Shown: one piece after another, positions 1-13,004 of the stretch | How positions within the stretch are numbered: position 1 is the stretch's first letter | Layout of the letters: each line of letters opens with the position of its first letter | DNA from: Saccharina japonica | Taxonomy: Eukaryota > Sar > Phaeophyceae > Laminariales > Laminariaceae | Direction: 5' to 3' | Length of the DNA: 64,000 bases | Assembly (NCBI GenBank): GCA_008828725.1 | Contig: MEHQ01003470.1 | Span: 447,969-511,968 of the forward strand | Position numbers and translations under genes: made by a program | The notes under the pieces: model-generated | What the model was told of the DNA's origin: nothing | Databases searched by the model: none | The model's input: only the letters and a program-made list of their open reading frames with translations

Positions 1-1801
1 AGTACGTGGTGCAGTCCGCGCGGCTGACGACAGGCATCTGCTCGATGCACTCGCACATGTGTGATCCCTTGATGCTGTCATATTGAAGAACGAGAGATAC
101 AGACGCGTTGGGAACGTACGACACGAAACATGTCAGAAAACAAGTCATTTTGGTTACGTGTGATGATATATATGCGGGTCAGTTGCTTGTATATGGGTCG
201 ATCTTGGCGTTTCCTCCTACGTCACACAAATGCGTTTTGTGCTCGCCTAATACTGCCATCGCCAGGTATACAGTAGTGGCCCTTTATCGGACTGCAACTG
301 CTGTTCAAATATACTTGGCTGGGCATTTTCGGCATTGCATATTGTCGACATTGTAGACGGCCATTGAGGTCATACAGATACCGTAGATACTATCCAAAAA
401 GCCGCCCAATTGACAAAATAATGTGAGTACCCACGTTGTCATAGGCTGAATGTTACCCGAAAGTCGCCCACAGTAGGACGAGCTGGAATCGAACCATTCA
501 AGGCAAGTAGCGTTTCCACGAATATTACTCGGCTGCGCGCGGCGACTTTAGAGTGCTGTACGAGGTAAATACCAACACAACTTCGACTGGGTGGCCGCAA
601 GGAAAAAAAAGCCGAGTTCGCCCATGTAATGGCTCAAGTATCTACAGCAGACGGGACCAAGGCTTTGACTGAACAGGGCGTCAGGAACACCGATCGGACT
701 AGAAGGGGGGCCTCACGGTGTACATCCTAATCCACGACAGCACGGCAATCAAACATAAAGTGTAGTCAGAATACGAGTACACCCCCCGGGTTCCATAGCT
801 GTCAGAGTTTAACACTAGGGTGCACGGGATGATTTAAGCTGGCCGCTTTTGTGACACCATGGCATGTATAAGCCGGTTGCTTCCTCCCTGGTTGATAGTT
901 CCGTCGCCAACAGAACGATAGTACCAAGTAACACGCGGGCTCACAGCATCACACGCAGCTTTTGCAAATATCTGCCAGTATGAGTTTCAAAGGCGTACTT
1001 GATATACACCTACTGTTCCTCAAAGCTGAGGCGATATTTCTCCAGGGGAATCACCGGCCGATGGTATATCCTTCGCGAACGGCCTATACCGCACACCTTG
1101 AAAAAAATACTTGAGTACCAACTCTACTCCAGTACGTACAACGGTCTACTTCACAAATGACGTATTGCGTAAAAAAAACACCATAACATATAATGTAATC
1201 GTACTGTATATCACTCTGTCCCGAAATATAAGCACCGTTTTTATTTTATATCAGTGTAAAAAAGTTGCTTATATGTAGGGACAGAGTGGCGTTGAACATG
1301 CGCGGATGATGTGCCAAGCAGCTCGCAGAGCTGAGTATGGACCACTCAGTCCGTCCAACGCACAGCCGAAGTGCCCTAAACTTAACTTTATTAGTGCTTA
1401 CTTACACTACACTAATATCGTGGGGGGGCGTGTGCACGTGTAACATTGACTCACCTTCCGTAGTAACCCCTCTCGTCCCTGTGGTCGTAGGCCCTCACAA
1501 AGCGGTACAGCGGCTTGATGAACGAGTCGAAGCTCGCGCCGTCGGCCCACACGAAGCCGTGGCAGTGAACCTCGCCCTCGCTTTCGCCCGGGTACTCGCG
1601 AGTGGAGCCGACGTCGGGCGAGTCGAGCACCCGGCAGACGTCGGTGTTGTCCTCCATGCCGTTGCCGTCGTTCTCCGTCCAGCAGCACATGTAGGTGTTG
1701 TATGCGCAGGTGTCTGCTAGCAGGCTGTCCATGGTGGCAGTCACGGCCGGCAGGAAGCCGTAGATGGCCACAACGAAGGACAGTACTTGGGTGATCTTCA
1801 T
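1..1801 (-). CDS. Secreted ten-cysteine protein, array copy 1 (3' end outside window)
   Basis: Two-exon gene on the minus strand. Exon 1 is 1455-1801 and exon 2 runs from 74 past the window start; the 1,380-bp intron is GT-AG (donor GTGAGT, acceptor ACAG). Exon 1 starts at an ATG in a CACCACCATG-like context and encodes a signal peptide (residues 1-22, hydrophobic core, VTA cleavage site). A mature part follows with Cys at 32, 39, 40, 56 and 80 and the motifs MCCW, DVCRV and HCHGF. The phase-2 junction completes a Ser codon, and exon 2 continues with IKGSHMCECIEQMP. Copy 1 has A33 (CAYNT) like copy 2. The protein should be exported and disulfide-bonded. I do not recognise a named domain or function. 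Exon boundaries are inferred from all five copies giving 347-bp first exons. Confidence 0.8.
470..600 (-). repeat. tRNA-like relic in intron (copies 1-3)
   Basis: On the minus strand the segment contains a B-box-like GGTTCGATTCCAGC, and upstream of it CAGCCGAGT, like a tRNA D arm with the spacing of a long variable arm. Equivalent sites lie at 8115-8160 (copy 2, shortened) and 17985-18060 (copy 3, degraded). It is probably a SINE head fixed before duplication; copies 4 and 5 have other DNA here. A functional tRNA is unlikely because the acceptor stem does not pair. Confidence 0.3.
1212..1288. mobile_element. Palindromic MITE, unit 1 only
   Basis: Inverted termini CACTCTGTCCC...GGGACAGAGTG around a short AT-rich centre, 77 bp. 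The matching place in unit 2 (near 8810) has no such insert. The CTGTCCCGAAATATAAG terminus recalls the Stowaway-type ends of Tc1/mariner MITEs and matches the MITE present once further along in every unit. Confidence 0.65.
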
Positions 1802-3439
1802 GGTGGTGAAACTGGTGTCTCGTGGAGTATGCTATTGCAGTAGTACCTGTTGTTCGATGGATGGGAGACGGGATGGGGCGGGCACGAGACACAAGTGGGA
1901 GGTGATCAAGGTTTGTGGCAATAGCAACGGTAGTAAGACGAACTTCGGCAAACGCGTTTTACAGTTGCTTGATCGTTTCTGCGCTTGTCAATATCGAAGG
2001 TTTCAGGAAGGGATACATTCGAGGGGGGGCATGAGTATGGCCATTATGATGGAGACCACTGTGCTGTATGTGAATGTTGGCAAACGACGGACGGCCAAGG
2101 CGGTGGAGCAGGTTGACAGATGGGGCCGACTCTGATATGCCTCGTGTGAATGGTGCCTTTGAGTAGGAGTACTATGCTGTAGTACTGCTGTAGTATTTCA
2201 AGTAGTATGCTTGCAAAAGTAGCAGTTATGGTCTAGTACTACAGTTGTAGCAGCAGGAATTAATAGTACGGCATTACAGTAGTATTAGTAGTAAGAGCAG
2301 CAGTACAGTAGCAGGAGCAGGACAATAATAGAGTAGTGGCCCGCCACGGACGGTCATCGGGTTTGAACCGGCGCTGCATACGGTAGCAAGGACCTCAAGC
2401 GAACACGGGAAAGTGGACAGTTTGCCGTCGCGAGGATTACCTCGCAACGCCCACGGCCCACGAAGCTGTGAGCAGCTGTACTTTAGTGAAAGATTGAGTG
2501 CCACTTAACTGCTACTACATATGCCGGGGCCTATTCGAGCACAACGGACGACACCCTAGGGACTGCACAGCGCTATGTGGCTCTACTACGCTAGTACTAC
2601 TCGCGATCGGGCCTAGACCCGCCATGCGTTGTGCCAGCAAAAAGCACTACAGTAGTGACTCTATTAATAGTGTAACTGGGCAACCTTCACGATGCGTGCT
2701 ATGCTTGGTTTTGTTGTGAAACTTCTCACTCGAGGTACTCCATAAAAATAAACTCCGAGAAACGTGGGAATGAAACCAACGAATACTGTACACAGTAACC
2801 CCGATACACACTCGCGCGGGAATACGTGCGTAGGCATCTATCGAGTATTGGCACAGTAGCATATATATCGGATTCGACGATGAGCCATGCCTTGTTCGGT
2901 AGCTCGGGTCAGTGGCATATGTTGGGGCGCAAAAATGCAGCTCAGATACCTGCAGTAGGCTGTAGCACGGCTCTAACATATTAGGTACCTGTACGCGGTA
3001 CTGCTGTGAAAGGAGGGTATAGTACCGGCCCCACTAGCGTACCAGCGGTCGGATCACTAGTACCTCAGTTGCTTGTGGCTGTACAGGATACTATGTCACT
3101 AGCCGCGATCGGGCCTAGACTCACCTCGCGTTGTGCAGCAAGCAAAACATTGAGACGGAACAAAAGCACACCTGATAGCGGACAGCACTACTGTACTACT
3201 GTAACTACAGTACTGTACATAGACAGCGTTTAAACATGTGAACTACCGTGCTGTCTGTACGCGCGAGCATCTTATACAGCTACGTCGCGCTTCATGCACA
3301 CCCACCTTGTATTGGAGATCACAGTGGTAGAATACTGTAGTATTGCTTTCTTGGCAGGGCTGACTTGAGGAGGGTAGATGGGTGTGTGAGGTAGGTGTGT
3401 GTGTGCCTGGACAGCCGCGTGCTAGATGGCGCTTTTCTG

Positions 3440-3660
3440 GAGGGGTTGCTCAGCCACCCGTTGAAGGGCGAGCGATACGCGGAGCAGACATCCGGCTTTT
3501 GGCTCACCGTTGACCGCAGCTTTCCTTGCGCAGCAGTAGCGGTATGCTGACATGCGGCGTTTAGCTCACTGCTGACCGCATTTTTACTTGAAAAGCGTTG
3601 TTTTAACATCCGACCTTTGGCTCACTGCTGACCGCATTTTGTTTTGCACAGCAGTGTGTT
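3440..3660. repeat. ~65-bp minisatellite, unit 1
   Basis: Three to four units built on ACATCCGRCTTTTRGCTCAC, TGCTGACCGC and TTCCTTGCACAGC. The minus-strand reading gives a repetitive pseudo-protein, but indels that are not multiples of three between units rule out a conserved frame. Confidence 0.7.
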
Positions 3661-4570
3661 TATCTTACCCTTAAAAGTGGAACTGCTGTCTTACTGTATT
3701 GTTGGGACAAGAACACTTGGAATTTGAGGCAAGGTATGGCCTGTTTACAGTGCAGCACAAAACGGGGCAACGTCGTGGTTGCACACAGGAGGAGCGTTGA
3801 GAACAGTTATACTTCTATATCGCAAGAAGAGAGGAACGTGTGTCATTCACGTTGGTCGGATATACAACCGGTAGATCATGAAGATACACCACATTACGCG
3901 GGACGAGCTACGCGAGAGAGGTTCACATGTTCTACGAACATGAGCGTTATCTAGCGCCTACATTAGCTGTTTGGGTCAGTTATCTCAATATTATTATCGT
4001 AGGGCTCGTTGCCGTGGTGTATTGGCTGTGTTGTTTACAGTAGTGCTGTATTCCCAGAGACCTTTTCAGAAAGAGCGAAATATTTGTATTTTAAGAAGAG
4101 TATCAGGAGAAACGTGATTGGTGTCTTTACTGCTGGACTCATCATGTGCGATATGGCTTCGACGAGTTACTACTGTACCGGTACTGCGGTCTGTTGCATC
4201 CGATGAAGTTTTGTCCGCCGGTCCTATCACGCGCGTCTGTTGTCTATGGCGGTATCTGTATCTATAGTACGTAGGCAACGAAAACAGTTCTGATATCGTG
4301 TAAACCTTCTCCATTTAAAGAAGCACCAGGTGTCTGGTACCTGGTATATATGTTTTTTTTTTTACTACTACAGCAAGGGCTGCGCCAGTGGCGCTAGTCC
4401 TAATTCGATAAAGTACTACAGCAGTGCCCTGTGCTACCCTGTACGTACAACCCCTCAAATCAATACAAGCCCTCTTTCACATCCACGTTTCTCGCACGAC
4501 ACTACAGTAAGATGAGCTGGGCCAAAAACACCATCCTCCTCCCTCCGCGCATACAACTCCTACATTACAT

Positions 4571-4648
4571 CACTCTGTCCCGAAGCATAAGGGACCGTTT
4601 ATGTATTACTATTTAATCCAAACAGTCCTCATATTTCGGGATCTAGCA
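4571..4648. mobile_element. Stowaway-like short MITE, unit 1
   Basis: Near-palindrome with CACTCTGTCCCGAAG at one end and a decayed partner at the other. It is orthologous to those in units 2-5, so it was inserted before the array arose. Confidence 0.55.
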
Positions 4649-7541
4649 GTAGATCGCATAAGAAGACTCCTGCATAGAGCGCATATATATAACTCGTCAC
4701 AGAACCCGCGTCTTTGACGAAGACGGACACTAATAACCAGAGATGTTTTAAGTTCTCTCTACGTATATATATAAGGGTCTGTAAATCTGAATGAACCATT
4801 GCCTACGGTATATACTTATTTGCTACATGTTGATGATGGCGTTTAATCTGACTTTTCTTTTTCCGTTGTGGTTGGCGCTCTGCGCGGTCGTGTATTCTCG
4901 GGACCGTCTTGGAACCACGTCTATGAAGCAGGAAGCAACTATTGTACACGGTATACCGTCGCATCATGTTAGTATGAGGCTGTTCATCATTGAAGAGGTC
5001 TGTCTATATAGCAGTATCTCACCCAACAGCCGACGTTGATACTAAAGTTGGCAGCTAAGCCCGATATACAGAAGGTACACCCCCCCCATGGGCTGTCATA
5101 CTACAGTACGTACATAGAGAAGGTTTCTGATCAATATCCCAGTAACAGTCACAACTGGATCCAAATCCATTGATTGGGTGTCTCCTCCCCAGCTGCAATG
5201 GTCGAGTAACCCCCGTCAGCTTGATCAAATGATTTGCATCAAGATTGCCACCCCTACTCTAACACCTAGTGTAGCACCGACTGATATGGAGGCGTTCTGC
5301 GACAGGGGTACGGCAGCAGTGGCTCTGGTTTGGCGAAAAACTGCTCTGGTTTGGCGGAAAAAAATATTGTACTCCTCAGTCCCTATGGGCCTGCACCCCC
5401 GTTTTGAGACCAAAACACTCGGAATTAGAGTCCAATGTGGGCTTCTGTGCAGTGCCGTAGTAAAGACGAGCTAGCTGAGAGGAATCGCTGGGATATCATT
5501 TATTTGTGCGATTAAAACATTTTCCTTGATATGTACCAACGTACTGCTGTAGGCGCCATGGCATTGTTCATCGCGAGTACTACAGTACTGTATATAGGTT
5601 GCACTTTCATTTTTTCTCGAGGTCAGGTTTTCGGTGCTTTATTACTGTAGTAATAGTACAGAGCTCCGCAGCCGAGGACCCTTAGGCAATATAATGTAGA
5701 TGGACCTCATATTTCGCACCATGCATCTATGGCATGCCCTCTCACGAAATCGTACCATGCATCTATGGTAAATGTAATACCCCCTTCTCAAGAAAATCAG
5801 GTTTTCGATTGTACGCATTGTCTCGCTCAACCAAGCGTTTTATTTTGTTTTATTTTTTCCGTTCGCCACATACTGTGCGGTTCGTCGGCGGAGACTTACC
5901 GCGAGCCAGCATTTCGGTTCTAATGTTTTGCTGACCTGAACGCTGATCAACATCGTGTATTGAAATACGCACACGACGATCAAGCCGCACATACGCTGCA
6001 CTCTACGGCGGTGCAACAATATCCTCATCACCTCCAACAGGTTACACGTTTGCAGGAGAAGACTGTGATAAAAAAAACGGTTCGTGGGTGGTAACAACGG
6101 CCGAAGATACGCCATAAACGCTGTATCTTACGAGAGCAGGCATTCTGCATTTATTTAGTTAAGGATGTAACGTGTTGTCCTCGAGGCTGCACAGACAACC
6201 ACTTCTAACTACGAGTATATCGAGTACAATGTGGGCACCTCTATCATTTTCCAAACAACACAACACTTCATAGATATTACCTGGCACCAGGTACTGGACA
6301 TAACTGTATAAACAAAGTTATAAGACGACGTGAAGGAACACGATGAAGACAACCTTCAACAAATCAACATCACAAAAAAAGTCGTGGACGCAATGAACAA
6401 AACTTCCAACAAATATCACCCCGACGTCCCATGACATGAATAACGATCTGGGCTAGATCTGTAAGCACTACTCTCCCTACACACTGGACACGCGCTCTTC
6501 AATGTAGTACTATCACGAAACGATACGCCACGCCCCACGCCCCACGCCTACGTCACGCTCTGCGACCCACGATACGCCTCTCCACATTACACCATACGAA
6601 GAACTACAGAGTGCTGTATATGCTTGCACTGGGCACGATTACTACGTACTATCACCAAGTCTACACAACGCCCCCCCCCCCCCCCCACGCGGTTAATGCA
6701 GTACGTACTATCGCCAAGTCTACCCCCTCCTCTACTTTATCGGCCTAAAGCATCGCTCCTTGGTGCAAAAAACATTCGCAAAACACACCACCCGGTACTC
6801 CCCGTGCGTCGCGGTCACCGATTGCGCTTCCGTTGTTACTACTATATTTGTTTGGCATGGCACCCGGTGCACGCAAGTCATGCCGCGAAGACAGCAGTAG
6901 CATCCGGCAACACTGACTGAGTGGCCCGAATTGACTCCCTTGAACCTGCACCAAAGTGCTGTGGTTATTGCTGTGGGGAACCTACTGCATGGAATAGCAG
7001 CAGCAGCAGTGACAAGGGCTGGGGGCTTCGACGTCTGCGTCTCCGGATTACACCCTCTTTGTGCGTTCGGGGACGTAAATTTGAGTTGCCAAATGAGATA
7101 TTGGCATCATCCACATGAAAGTACAACACGAAAATGGCCTTAAAACACGCTGTAAAAAAAGCACTACAGTACGACAGTCCTGCTGTCACTATGCTCCGAG
7201 CCGGTTCGATAAATCTACCCTCCTCCAAAGATACTACATAATCGAGCAATATCTTACTCTTCTTACATGAATATCGTACGCACGTGACCAGGAGAGGGTC
7301 CGTAAACACAGAGGGTCAACTGGCTAACCTGAGAGCGATGCCCCACAAGCCTTGGGTAACAACAACAACGGCAACGGCAAAGTTATGGTCAACATGCGCA
7401 ACACTCCCGCAAAAGAGCCGGGGGAACATGTGGCACTAGAGCTCTAGTTATAGCTCTGTGCTCCCTACCAGGCCTTCTACAGCCAGGCGCATCAGCGGGC
7501 CGTATCGAATCCGAAGCACCCAACGTATGGCCTGCGTAGTC

Positions 7542-9329
7542 TTATTGCTCGTCCTCGTTGTCGCAGGTCTCTACGAGGTTGAAGATGATGTTTCCCCCGG
7601 GGCTGTTCATCTCGTTTTCGTAGTGGGTGCGGAGGTCATTGTCTTCACACGCCACCAGACCTTGGGAAGAGTACGTGGTGCAGTCCGCGCGGCTGACCAC
7701 AGGCATCTGCTCGATGCACTCGCACATGTGTGATCCCTTGATGCTGCCATATCGAAAAACGGGAGATACAGACGCGTTGGGGACGTACGGCACGAAACAT
7801 GTCAGAAAACAAGTCATTTTGGTTACGTGTGATGATATAACATGGGTCAATCTTGGCGTTTCCTCCGACGTTACACAAATACGTTTTCTGCTCGCCTGAT
7901 ACTTCCATCGCCAGGTATAGTGGCCCTTTATCGGACTACGACTGTTCAAATATAGTTGGCTGTGCGTTTTCGGCATTGCATACTGTCGATATTGTAGACG
8001 GCCATTGAGGTCATACAGACACAGTAGATACTATCCAAAATGTCACCCAATTGACAAAATATCGTGTGAGTACCCACGTTATCATAGGCTGAATGTTACC
8101 CGAAAGTCGCCTACAGTAGGACGAGCTGGAATCGAACCATTCAAGAGTGCTATACGAGGCAAATACCAACACAACTTCGACTGCGTGGCCGCAAGGAAAA
8201 TAAATCCGAGTTCGCCCATGTAACGCCTCAAGTATCTATAGCAGACGGGACAAAGGCTTTGACTGAACAGGGCGTCAGGAACACCGATCGGACTAGAAGG
8301 GGCGGCTTGCGGCGTACATCCTTATCCACGACAGCACGGCAATCAAACATAAAGTGTAGTCAGACTACTGTTCGTACGAGTACACCCCCCGGGTTCCATA
8401 GCTGTCAGAGTTTGACACTAGGGTGCACGGAATGATTTAAGCTGGCCGCTGTTGTGACACCATGACATGTATAAGCCGGTTGCTTCCTCCCTTGTTGATA
8501 GTGCCGTAGCCAACAGAACGATAGTGCCAAGTAACACGCGGGCTCACAGCATCACACGCATCTTTTGCAAATATGTGCCCGTATGAGTTTCGAAGGCATA
8601 TTTGATATACACCTACCTCAAAGCTGATGCGATATTTTATATCCAGGGGAATCACCGGCCTGCGGTATATCCTTCGCGAACGGCCTATACCACACACCTT
8701 GAAAAACACTCGAGCTTTAACTCTACTACTACAGTACGTACATCGGTATATTTCACAAATGACGTATTGCGTTAAAAAAAACACCATAACATATAAACGT
8801 AATCCTACTACCTGGTATACTCTAGAACATGCAAGGACGATGTACCAAGCAGCTCGTAATACCGAGTATCAGCCACTCAGTCCGTCGAACGCACAACCGA
8901 AGTGCCTTTTTAATTTTATAAGTGCTTACGTACACTACAGTACACAAATATCGTGGGGCATGTACACGTGTACACTACTCACTTTCCGTAGTAGCCCCTC
9001 TCGTCCCTGTGGTCGTAGGCCCTCACAAAGCGGTACAACGGCTTGATGAACGAGTCGAAGCTCGCGCCGTCGGCCCAAACGAAGCCGTGGCAATGCACTT
9101 CACCCTCGCTTTCGCCCGGGTACTCGCGAGTGGAGCCGACGTCGGGCGAGTCGAGCACCCGGCAGACGTCGGTGTTGTCCTCCATGCCGTTGCCGTCGTT
9201 CTCCGTCCAGCAGCACATGTAGGTGTTGTATGCGCAGGTGTCTGCTAGCAGACTGTCCATGGTGGCAGTCACGGCCGGCAGGAAGCCGCAGATGGCCACA
9301 GCGAAGGGCAGCACTTGGGTGATCTTCAT
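7542..9329 (-). CDS. Secreted ten-cysteine protein, array copy 2
   Basis: Complete two-exon gene, join of 8983-9329 and 7542-7743, 549 nt including the TAA stop, 182 residues. The signal peptide is residues 1-22. The ten cysteines fall at 32, 39, 40, 56, 80 (exon 1) and 123, 125, 137, 148, 176 (exon 2), enough for five disulfides. The C-terminus is acidic (CDNEDEQ). The donor reads AA before GTGAGT, so the junction codon becomes Asn, as in copy 4, where copies 1, 3 and 5 give Ser. The intron is 1,239 bp, with acceptor GGCAG. Close kinship with copy 1 shows in the CAYNT segment. Long alternate-frame readings across exon 1 begin at GTG and run into the intron, so I treat them as GC-bias shadows. 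Function unknown; a cell-wall or extracellular role is only a guess. Confidence 0.85.
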
Positions 9330-9740
9330 GGTGGTGAAGCTGGTGTCTTGTGGAGTATGCTCTTACCGTAGTACCTGTTGTTCGACAGATGGGAGATGGG
9401 ATGGGGCGGGCACGGGACACAAGCGGGAGATTGTCAAGCTTATGCTGCGAGTAGCAACGGTCGTAACACGAACTTCGGAAAGCGCGTTTCGTATACTGTA
9501 GTAGTGGCTTGATCGTTTCTGCGCTTTTTAATAATCGAAGGTTTCAGGAAGGGATACATTCGAGGGGAAGGGATACGTTCGAGGGGGGGTGTGAGTATGT
9601 CCACTGTGAGTATGGCCACTATGATGGAGACCACTGTGCTATATATATATGTTGGCAAACGACGGACGGCCAAGGTGGCGGTGCAAGTTGAGAGATGGGG
9701 CCGACTCTGATATGCCTCGTGTGAATGGTGCCTTTGAGTA
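9330..9740 (-). promoter_or_regulatory. Conserved 5' flank of the secreted-protein genes (copy 2 shown)
   Basis: About 350-400 bp upstream of each ATG is conserved across all five copies (1802-2165, 9330-9740, 19278-19625, 26693-27055, 33952-34320). Two blocks stand out: a GC-rich stretch at -60 to -110 reading CCCGTGCCCGCCCCATCCC on the gene strand, and a block at about -330 containing GGCCGTCCGTCGTTTGCC. The flank ends at the AGT/AGC microsatellite. I see no clear TATA box. The conservation fits promoter plus 5' UTR, but a shared origin by recent duplication would also explain part of it. Confidence 0.5.
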
Positions 9741-11089
9741 GGAGTACTGTGCTGTAGTACTGCTGTCGTTTTTCAAGTAGTATGCTTCCAAAAGTAGCAG
9801 TTATAGTCTAGTAGTACAGGTGTAGCAGTAGGAATTAATAGTACGGCAGTAGTATTACAGTAGTAGTAAGAGGAGCAGTACAGTAGCAGGAGCAGGACAA
9901 TAGTAGAGTAGTGGCCCGCCACGGACGGTCATCGGGTTTGAACCGGCGCTGCATACGGTAGCAAGGACCTCAAGCGAACACGGGAAAGTGGACAGTTTGT
10001 CGTCGTGAGTATTACCTCGCAACGCCCACGGCCCACGAAGCTGTGAGCAGCTGTACTTTTAGTGAAAGTTTAAGTACCACTTGACTGCCACTACAACTAT
10101 GCCGGGGCCTATTCGAACACAACGGACGACGCCCTAGGGACTGCACAGCGCTATGTGGCTCTACTATGCTAGTACTACTCGCGATCGGGCCTAGACCCGC
10201 CCCGCGTTGTGCCACAGGGGCAATAGCTAAGGCTGCCAGAGATACATACCTCAAAGCAGAAAGCACCACAGTGACACTGCTGTAGTGTAACTGGGCAACC
10301 TTCACGATGCGTGCTACGCTTGGTTTAGTTGTGAAACTTCTCGCTTGAGGTGCTCCATAGAAAATAACTCCGAGAAACGTTGGAATGAAACCTACGAGAA
10401 CTGTGCAGTAACCCCGATACACACTCGCGCGGGAATACGTGCGTAGGCATCTATCGAGTATCGGTACAGTGACATTTGAATCTGATCCAACGATGAGCCA
10501 TGCCTTATTCGGTAGCTCGGGTCAGTGGCATATGTTGGGGCGTAAAAATGCAGCTCAAAGACCTGCAGTAGGCTGTAGCACGGCTCTAACATATTAGGTA
10601 CCTGGTATGCGGTGCTGTGGAAAGTGGGTATAATACCGGCCCCACTAGCGTAACAGCGGTGGGATCACTAGTACCTCTGTTGCTTGTGACTGTACCTGGT
10701 ACATAATACTATGTTACTACAGTAGCCGCGATCGGGCCTAGACTCGCCTCGCGTTGTGCCGCAAGCAACACCTTGAGACGGGACAGAAACGCACCTGATA
10801 GCGGACAGCACTACTACTGTAACTACTGTGCATAGACAGCGTTTAAACACTTGAACTACTGTACTGTCTGTACGCGCGAGAATCTTATACAGCTACGTAG
10901 CGCGTCACGTACACCCACCTTGTATTGGAGATCACAGTGGTAGAGGAGTGTTGTATTGCTTGGTGCTTTCTTGGCAGGGCTGGCTTGAGGAAGGTAGATG
11001 AGTGTGTGAGGTAGGTGTGTTCCTGGACAGCCGCGTGCTAGATGGAGCTTTTCAAGAGGGGGTACTTAGCCACCCGTTGGAGGGCAAGC

Positions 11090-11280
11090 GATACACGGAG
11101 CAGACATCCGGCTTTCGGCTCACTATTGACCGCAGCTTTCCTTGCACAGTAGCAGCAGTATGGTGACATCCGACTTTTAGCTCACTGCTGACCGTTTTTT
11201 TCCTTGCACAGCGTTGTTTTAACATCCGACTTTTGGCTCACCGCTGACCGAATTTTTCCTTGCACAGAGTTTGTGTTAAT
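11090..11280. repeat. ~65-bp minisatellite, unit 2
   Basis: Three units, same motif as unit 1, with T-run length variation between units. Confidence 0.7.
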
Positions 11281-12214
11281 TCCTGAAAGTGGGACAGTAG
11301 TCAAATTACTGTGGGGACAAAAACACTTGGAATCTGAGGTAAGGTATGGCCTGTGGACAGTGCAGCACTAAACGGGGCAACGTCGTGGTTACACCCAGAA
11401 GGAGCGTTGAGAACAGTTATTTTTAAATCTATCTCAAGAAGAGAGGAACGTGTGTCATTCACGTTGATCGGATCTACAACCGTTAGATCATGAAGATACG
11501 TCACGTCACGCGGGACGAGCTACGCGAGAGAGGTTCACATGTTCTACCAACATGAGCCTACTCTACGTACTGTACGTAGTGCCTTGCTGTTTGAGTCAAT
11601 TATCTCAATGCTACGTATTATCGTAGGATTCACGGCAGTGGTGTATTGACTGTGCTGTCTACAGTATAGCCATTTTCAGGAAGAGCGAAATACCTATATA
11701 TTAAAGAAGAGTATCAGGAAAAAAGTGATTGGTGTCTTTACTACTATACTTATCATGTGCGATGTGGCTTCGACGAGTTACTACAGTACTGTACAGATAC
11801 TACTGCTGTAGTATGTTGCGTCCGATGAAGGTTTGTCCGTCGGTCCCATAACTCGCCTCTCTCGTCTCTAGCGGTATCTATAACTGCATGCATAACGTAA
11901 ACAGTTCTGATATTGTGTAAAACCTTGTTCGTTTCGAGAAATACCTGGTATCTGGAATACATGTTTTTTAGTTTGACTCGTACTTGTAGTAGATGTACGG
12001 CCACGGCTCCGCCCGTGGCGCTACGAGTCTTAATTTGACATACTATCCACAAGCCCTTAATTTAAAACAAGCTCCTTATTACATCCACGTGTATCGTTCG
12101 GACACTATGATGAGCTGGACAAAATAAATGCCATATTCTTGCCTCCGCGTATACAACTCATACATCGCTCTCGTCTTCCTTCGCTCCGCCCATACAACTT
12201 CTACACTATATGTA

Positions 12215-12290
12215 CCAATATTAGTTCCCAAACAATAAGGACCATTTGCATATTACTATTTAATACGAACGGTCCTTTTACTTCGAGATA
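12215..12290. mobile_element. Stowaway-like short MITE, unit 2 (hit by a second MITE)
   Basis: Diverged copy of the same MITE. Its right end abuts the Harbinger-type MITE that starts at 12294, a nested insertion. Confidence 0.55.
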
Positions 12291-12494
12291 TAAGGGCCCG
12301 AATTAACGAGTATAAACTAAATTCAATTTGGGAAAAATAAAAATCAAATTCGCTTTTCATTGGTCAACACACGCACCAGCACCCCCCAAGATCCTAATCT
12401 TTGGTGCTGGTGCGCGTGTTGACCAATGAAAAGTGGATTTGATTTATTTTTTTTCCAAATTTAATTTTTCTTTCTTCGTTAAAACGGGCCCTAA
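12291..12494. mobile_element. PIF/Harbinger-type MITE with TAA target duplication
   Basis: A 198-bp element (12294-12491) begins GGGCCCG and ends CGGGCCC. Its long inverted arms pair through ATTGGTCAACACRCGCACC. It is flanked by TAA at 12291-12293 and 12492-12494. A 3-bp TWA duplication and G-rich terminal repeats are hallmarks of PIF/Harbinger. It has no coding capacity, is found only in unit 2, and hence arrived after the units split. Confidence 0.8.
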
Positions 12495-12524
12495 TGGTAC
12501 GCCATTCTTATCGGAGCCATACAT

Positions 12525-12690
12525 TTCCTAAATTTCCTAAATTTCCAATATTGTTTTTCGCGCAATTTTCTATATTTCCATTTTTTCTATTTTTTTTTCC
12601 ATTTATTGGAACGTGAAGCCTTCCAAACATTTTTCCCTGTGAAGAATTTCCAATATTTCCAATATTTCCAATATTTCCAAGATTTCATTT
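12525..12690. repeat. AATTTCC / AATATTTCC microsatellite
   Basis: Runs of CCTAAATTT and then five or so TTCCAATAT units, private to unit 2 next to the Harbinger-type MITE. AT-rich, non-coding. Confidence 0.7.
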
Positions 12691-13004
12691 TGTTTTTGGA
12701 AAGCAAAATAGGAAAGTATGGAAAAAAGCTGCTCGATAAGAACGACCCTAAGACTCCTGTATAGAGCGCATATATATAACTCCCATAGGACCCGCGTCCT
12801 TGACAAAGCCGAGTAGCTAATGCCAGGCATGTTTGGGTCCTCGGTAGGGGGGTCGCTTCTCTCGTCTATCGATATACTCGGTCTTCCAAATGTGAAATGT
12901 TTTACGTGAGATACGGCTGTTTTCACTTCGAAAACAAGTATAGGGTCGTAGGATGCAGAATGCTGCAATCGGGTCCTGGTCGGCCACTGGTCCCTCTTGC
13001 GCAC

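Larger units (their letters stand above)
1..7541. repeat. Tandem array unit 1 (partial)
   Basis: From the copy 1 gene to the boundary of copy 2 exon 2. Beyond the gene it contains no convincing ORF. Relative to unit 2 it lacks roughly 1.5 kb: sequence at ~4780 joins directly to what lies at ~14370 in unit 2. It also lacks the Z element, showing instead a plain C16 tract at 6671-6686. It has a private palindromic MITE in the gene-copy intron-distal region (1212-1288). Confidence 0.8.

Noticed and set aside
1407-1892. Alternate-frame reading over exon 1, open in all five copies
   Set aside because: Starts at GTG, not ATG, runs through the splice donor into intron DNA, and is explained by GC-biased codons of the real frame.
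3319-3609. Minus-strand frame recurring in units 1, 3, 4 and 5 (YRSPFNGWLS core)
   Set aside because: The frame shifts between copies by indels not divisible by three, and half of it reads the 65-bp minisatellite.
4791-5039. Membrane-like MAFNLTFLFPLWLALCAVV frame in units 1 and 2
   Set aside because: Only the short core is shared, and the sequence after it differs in frame between the two units. It is absent from units 3-5.
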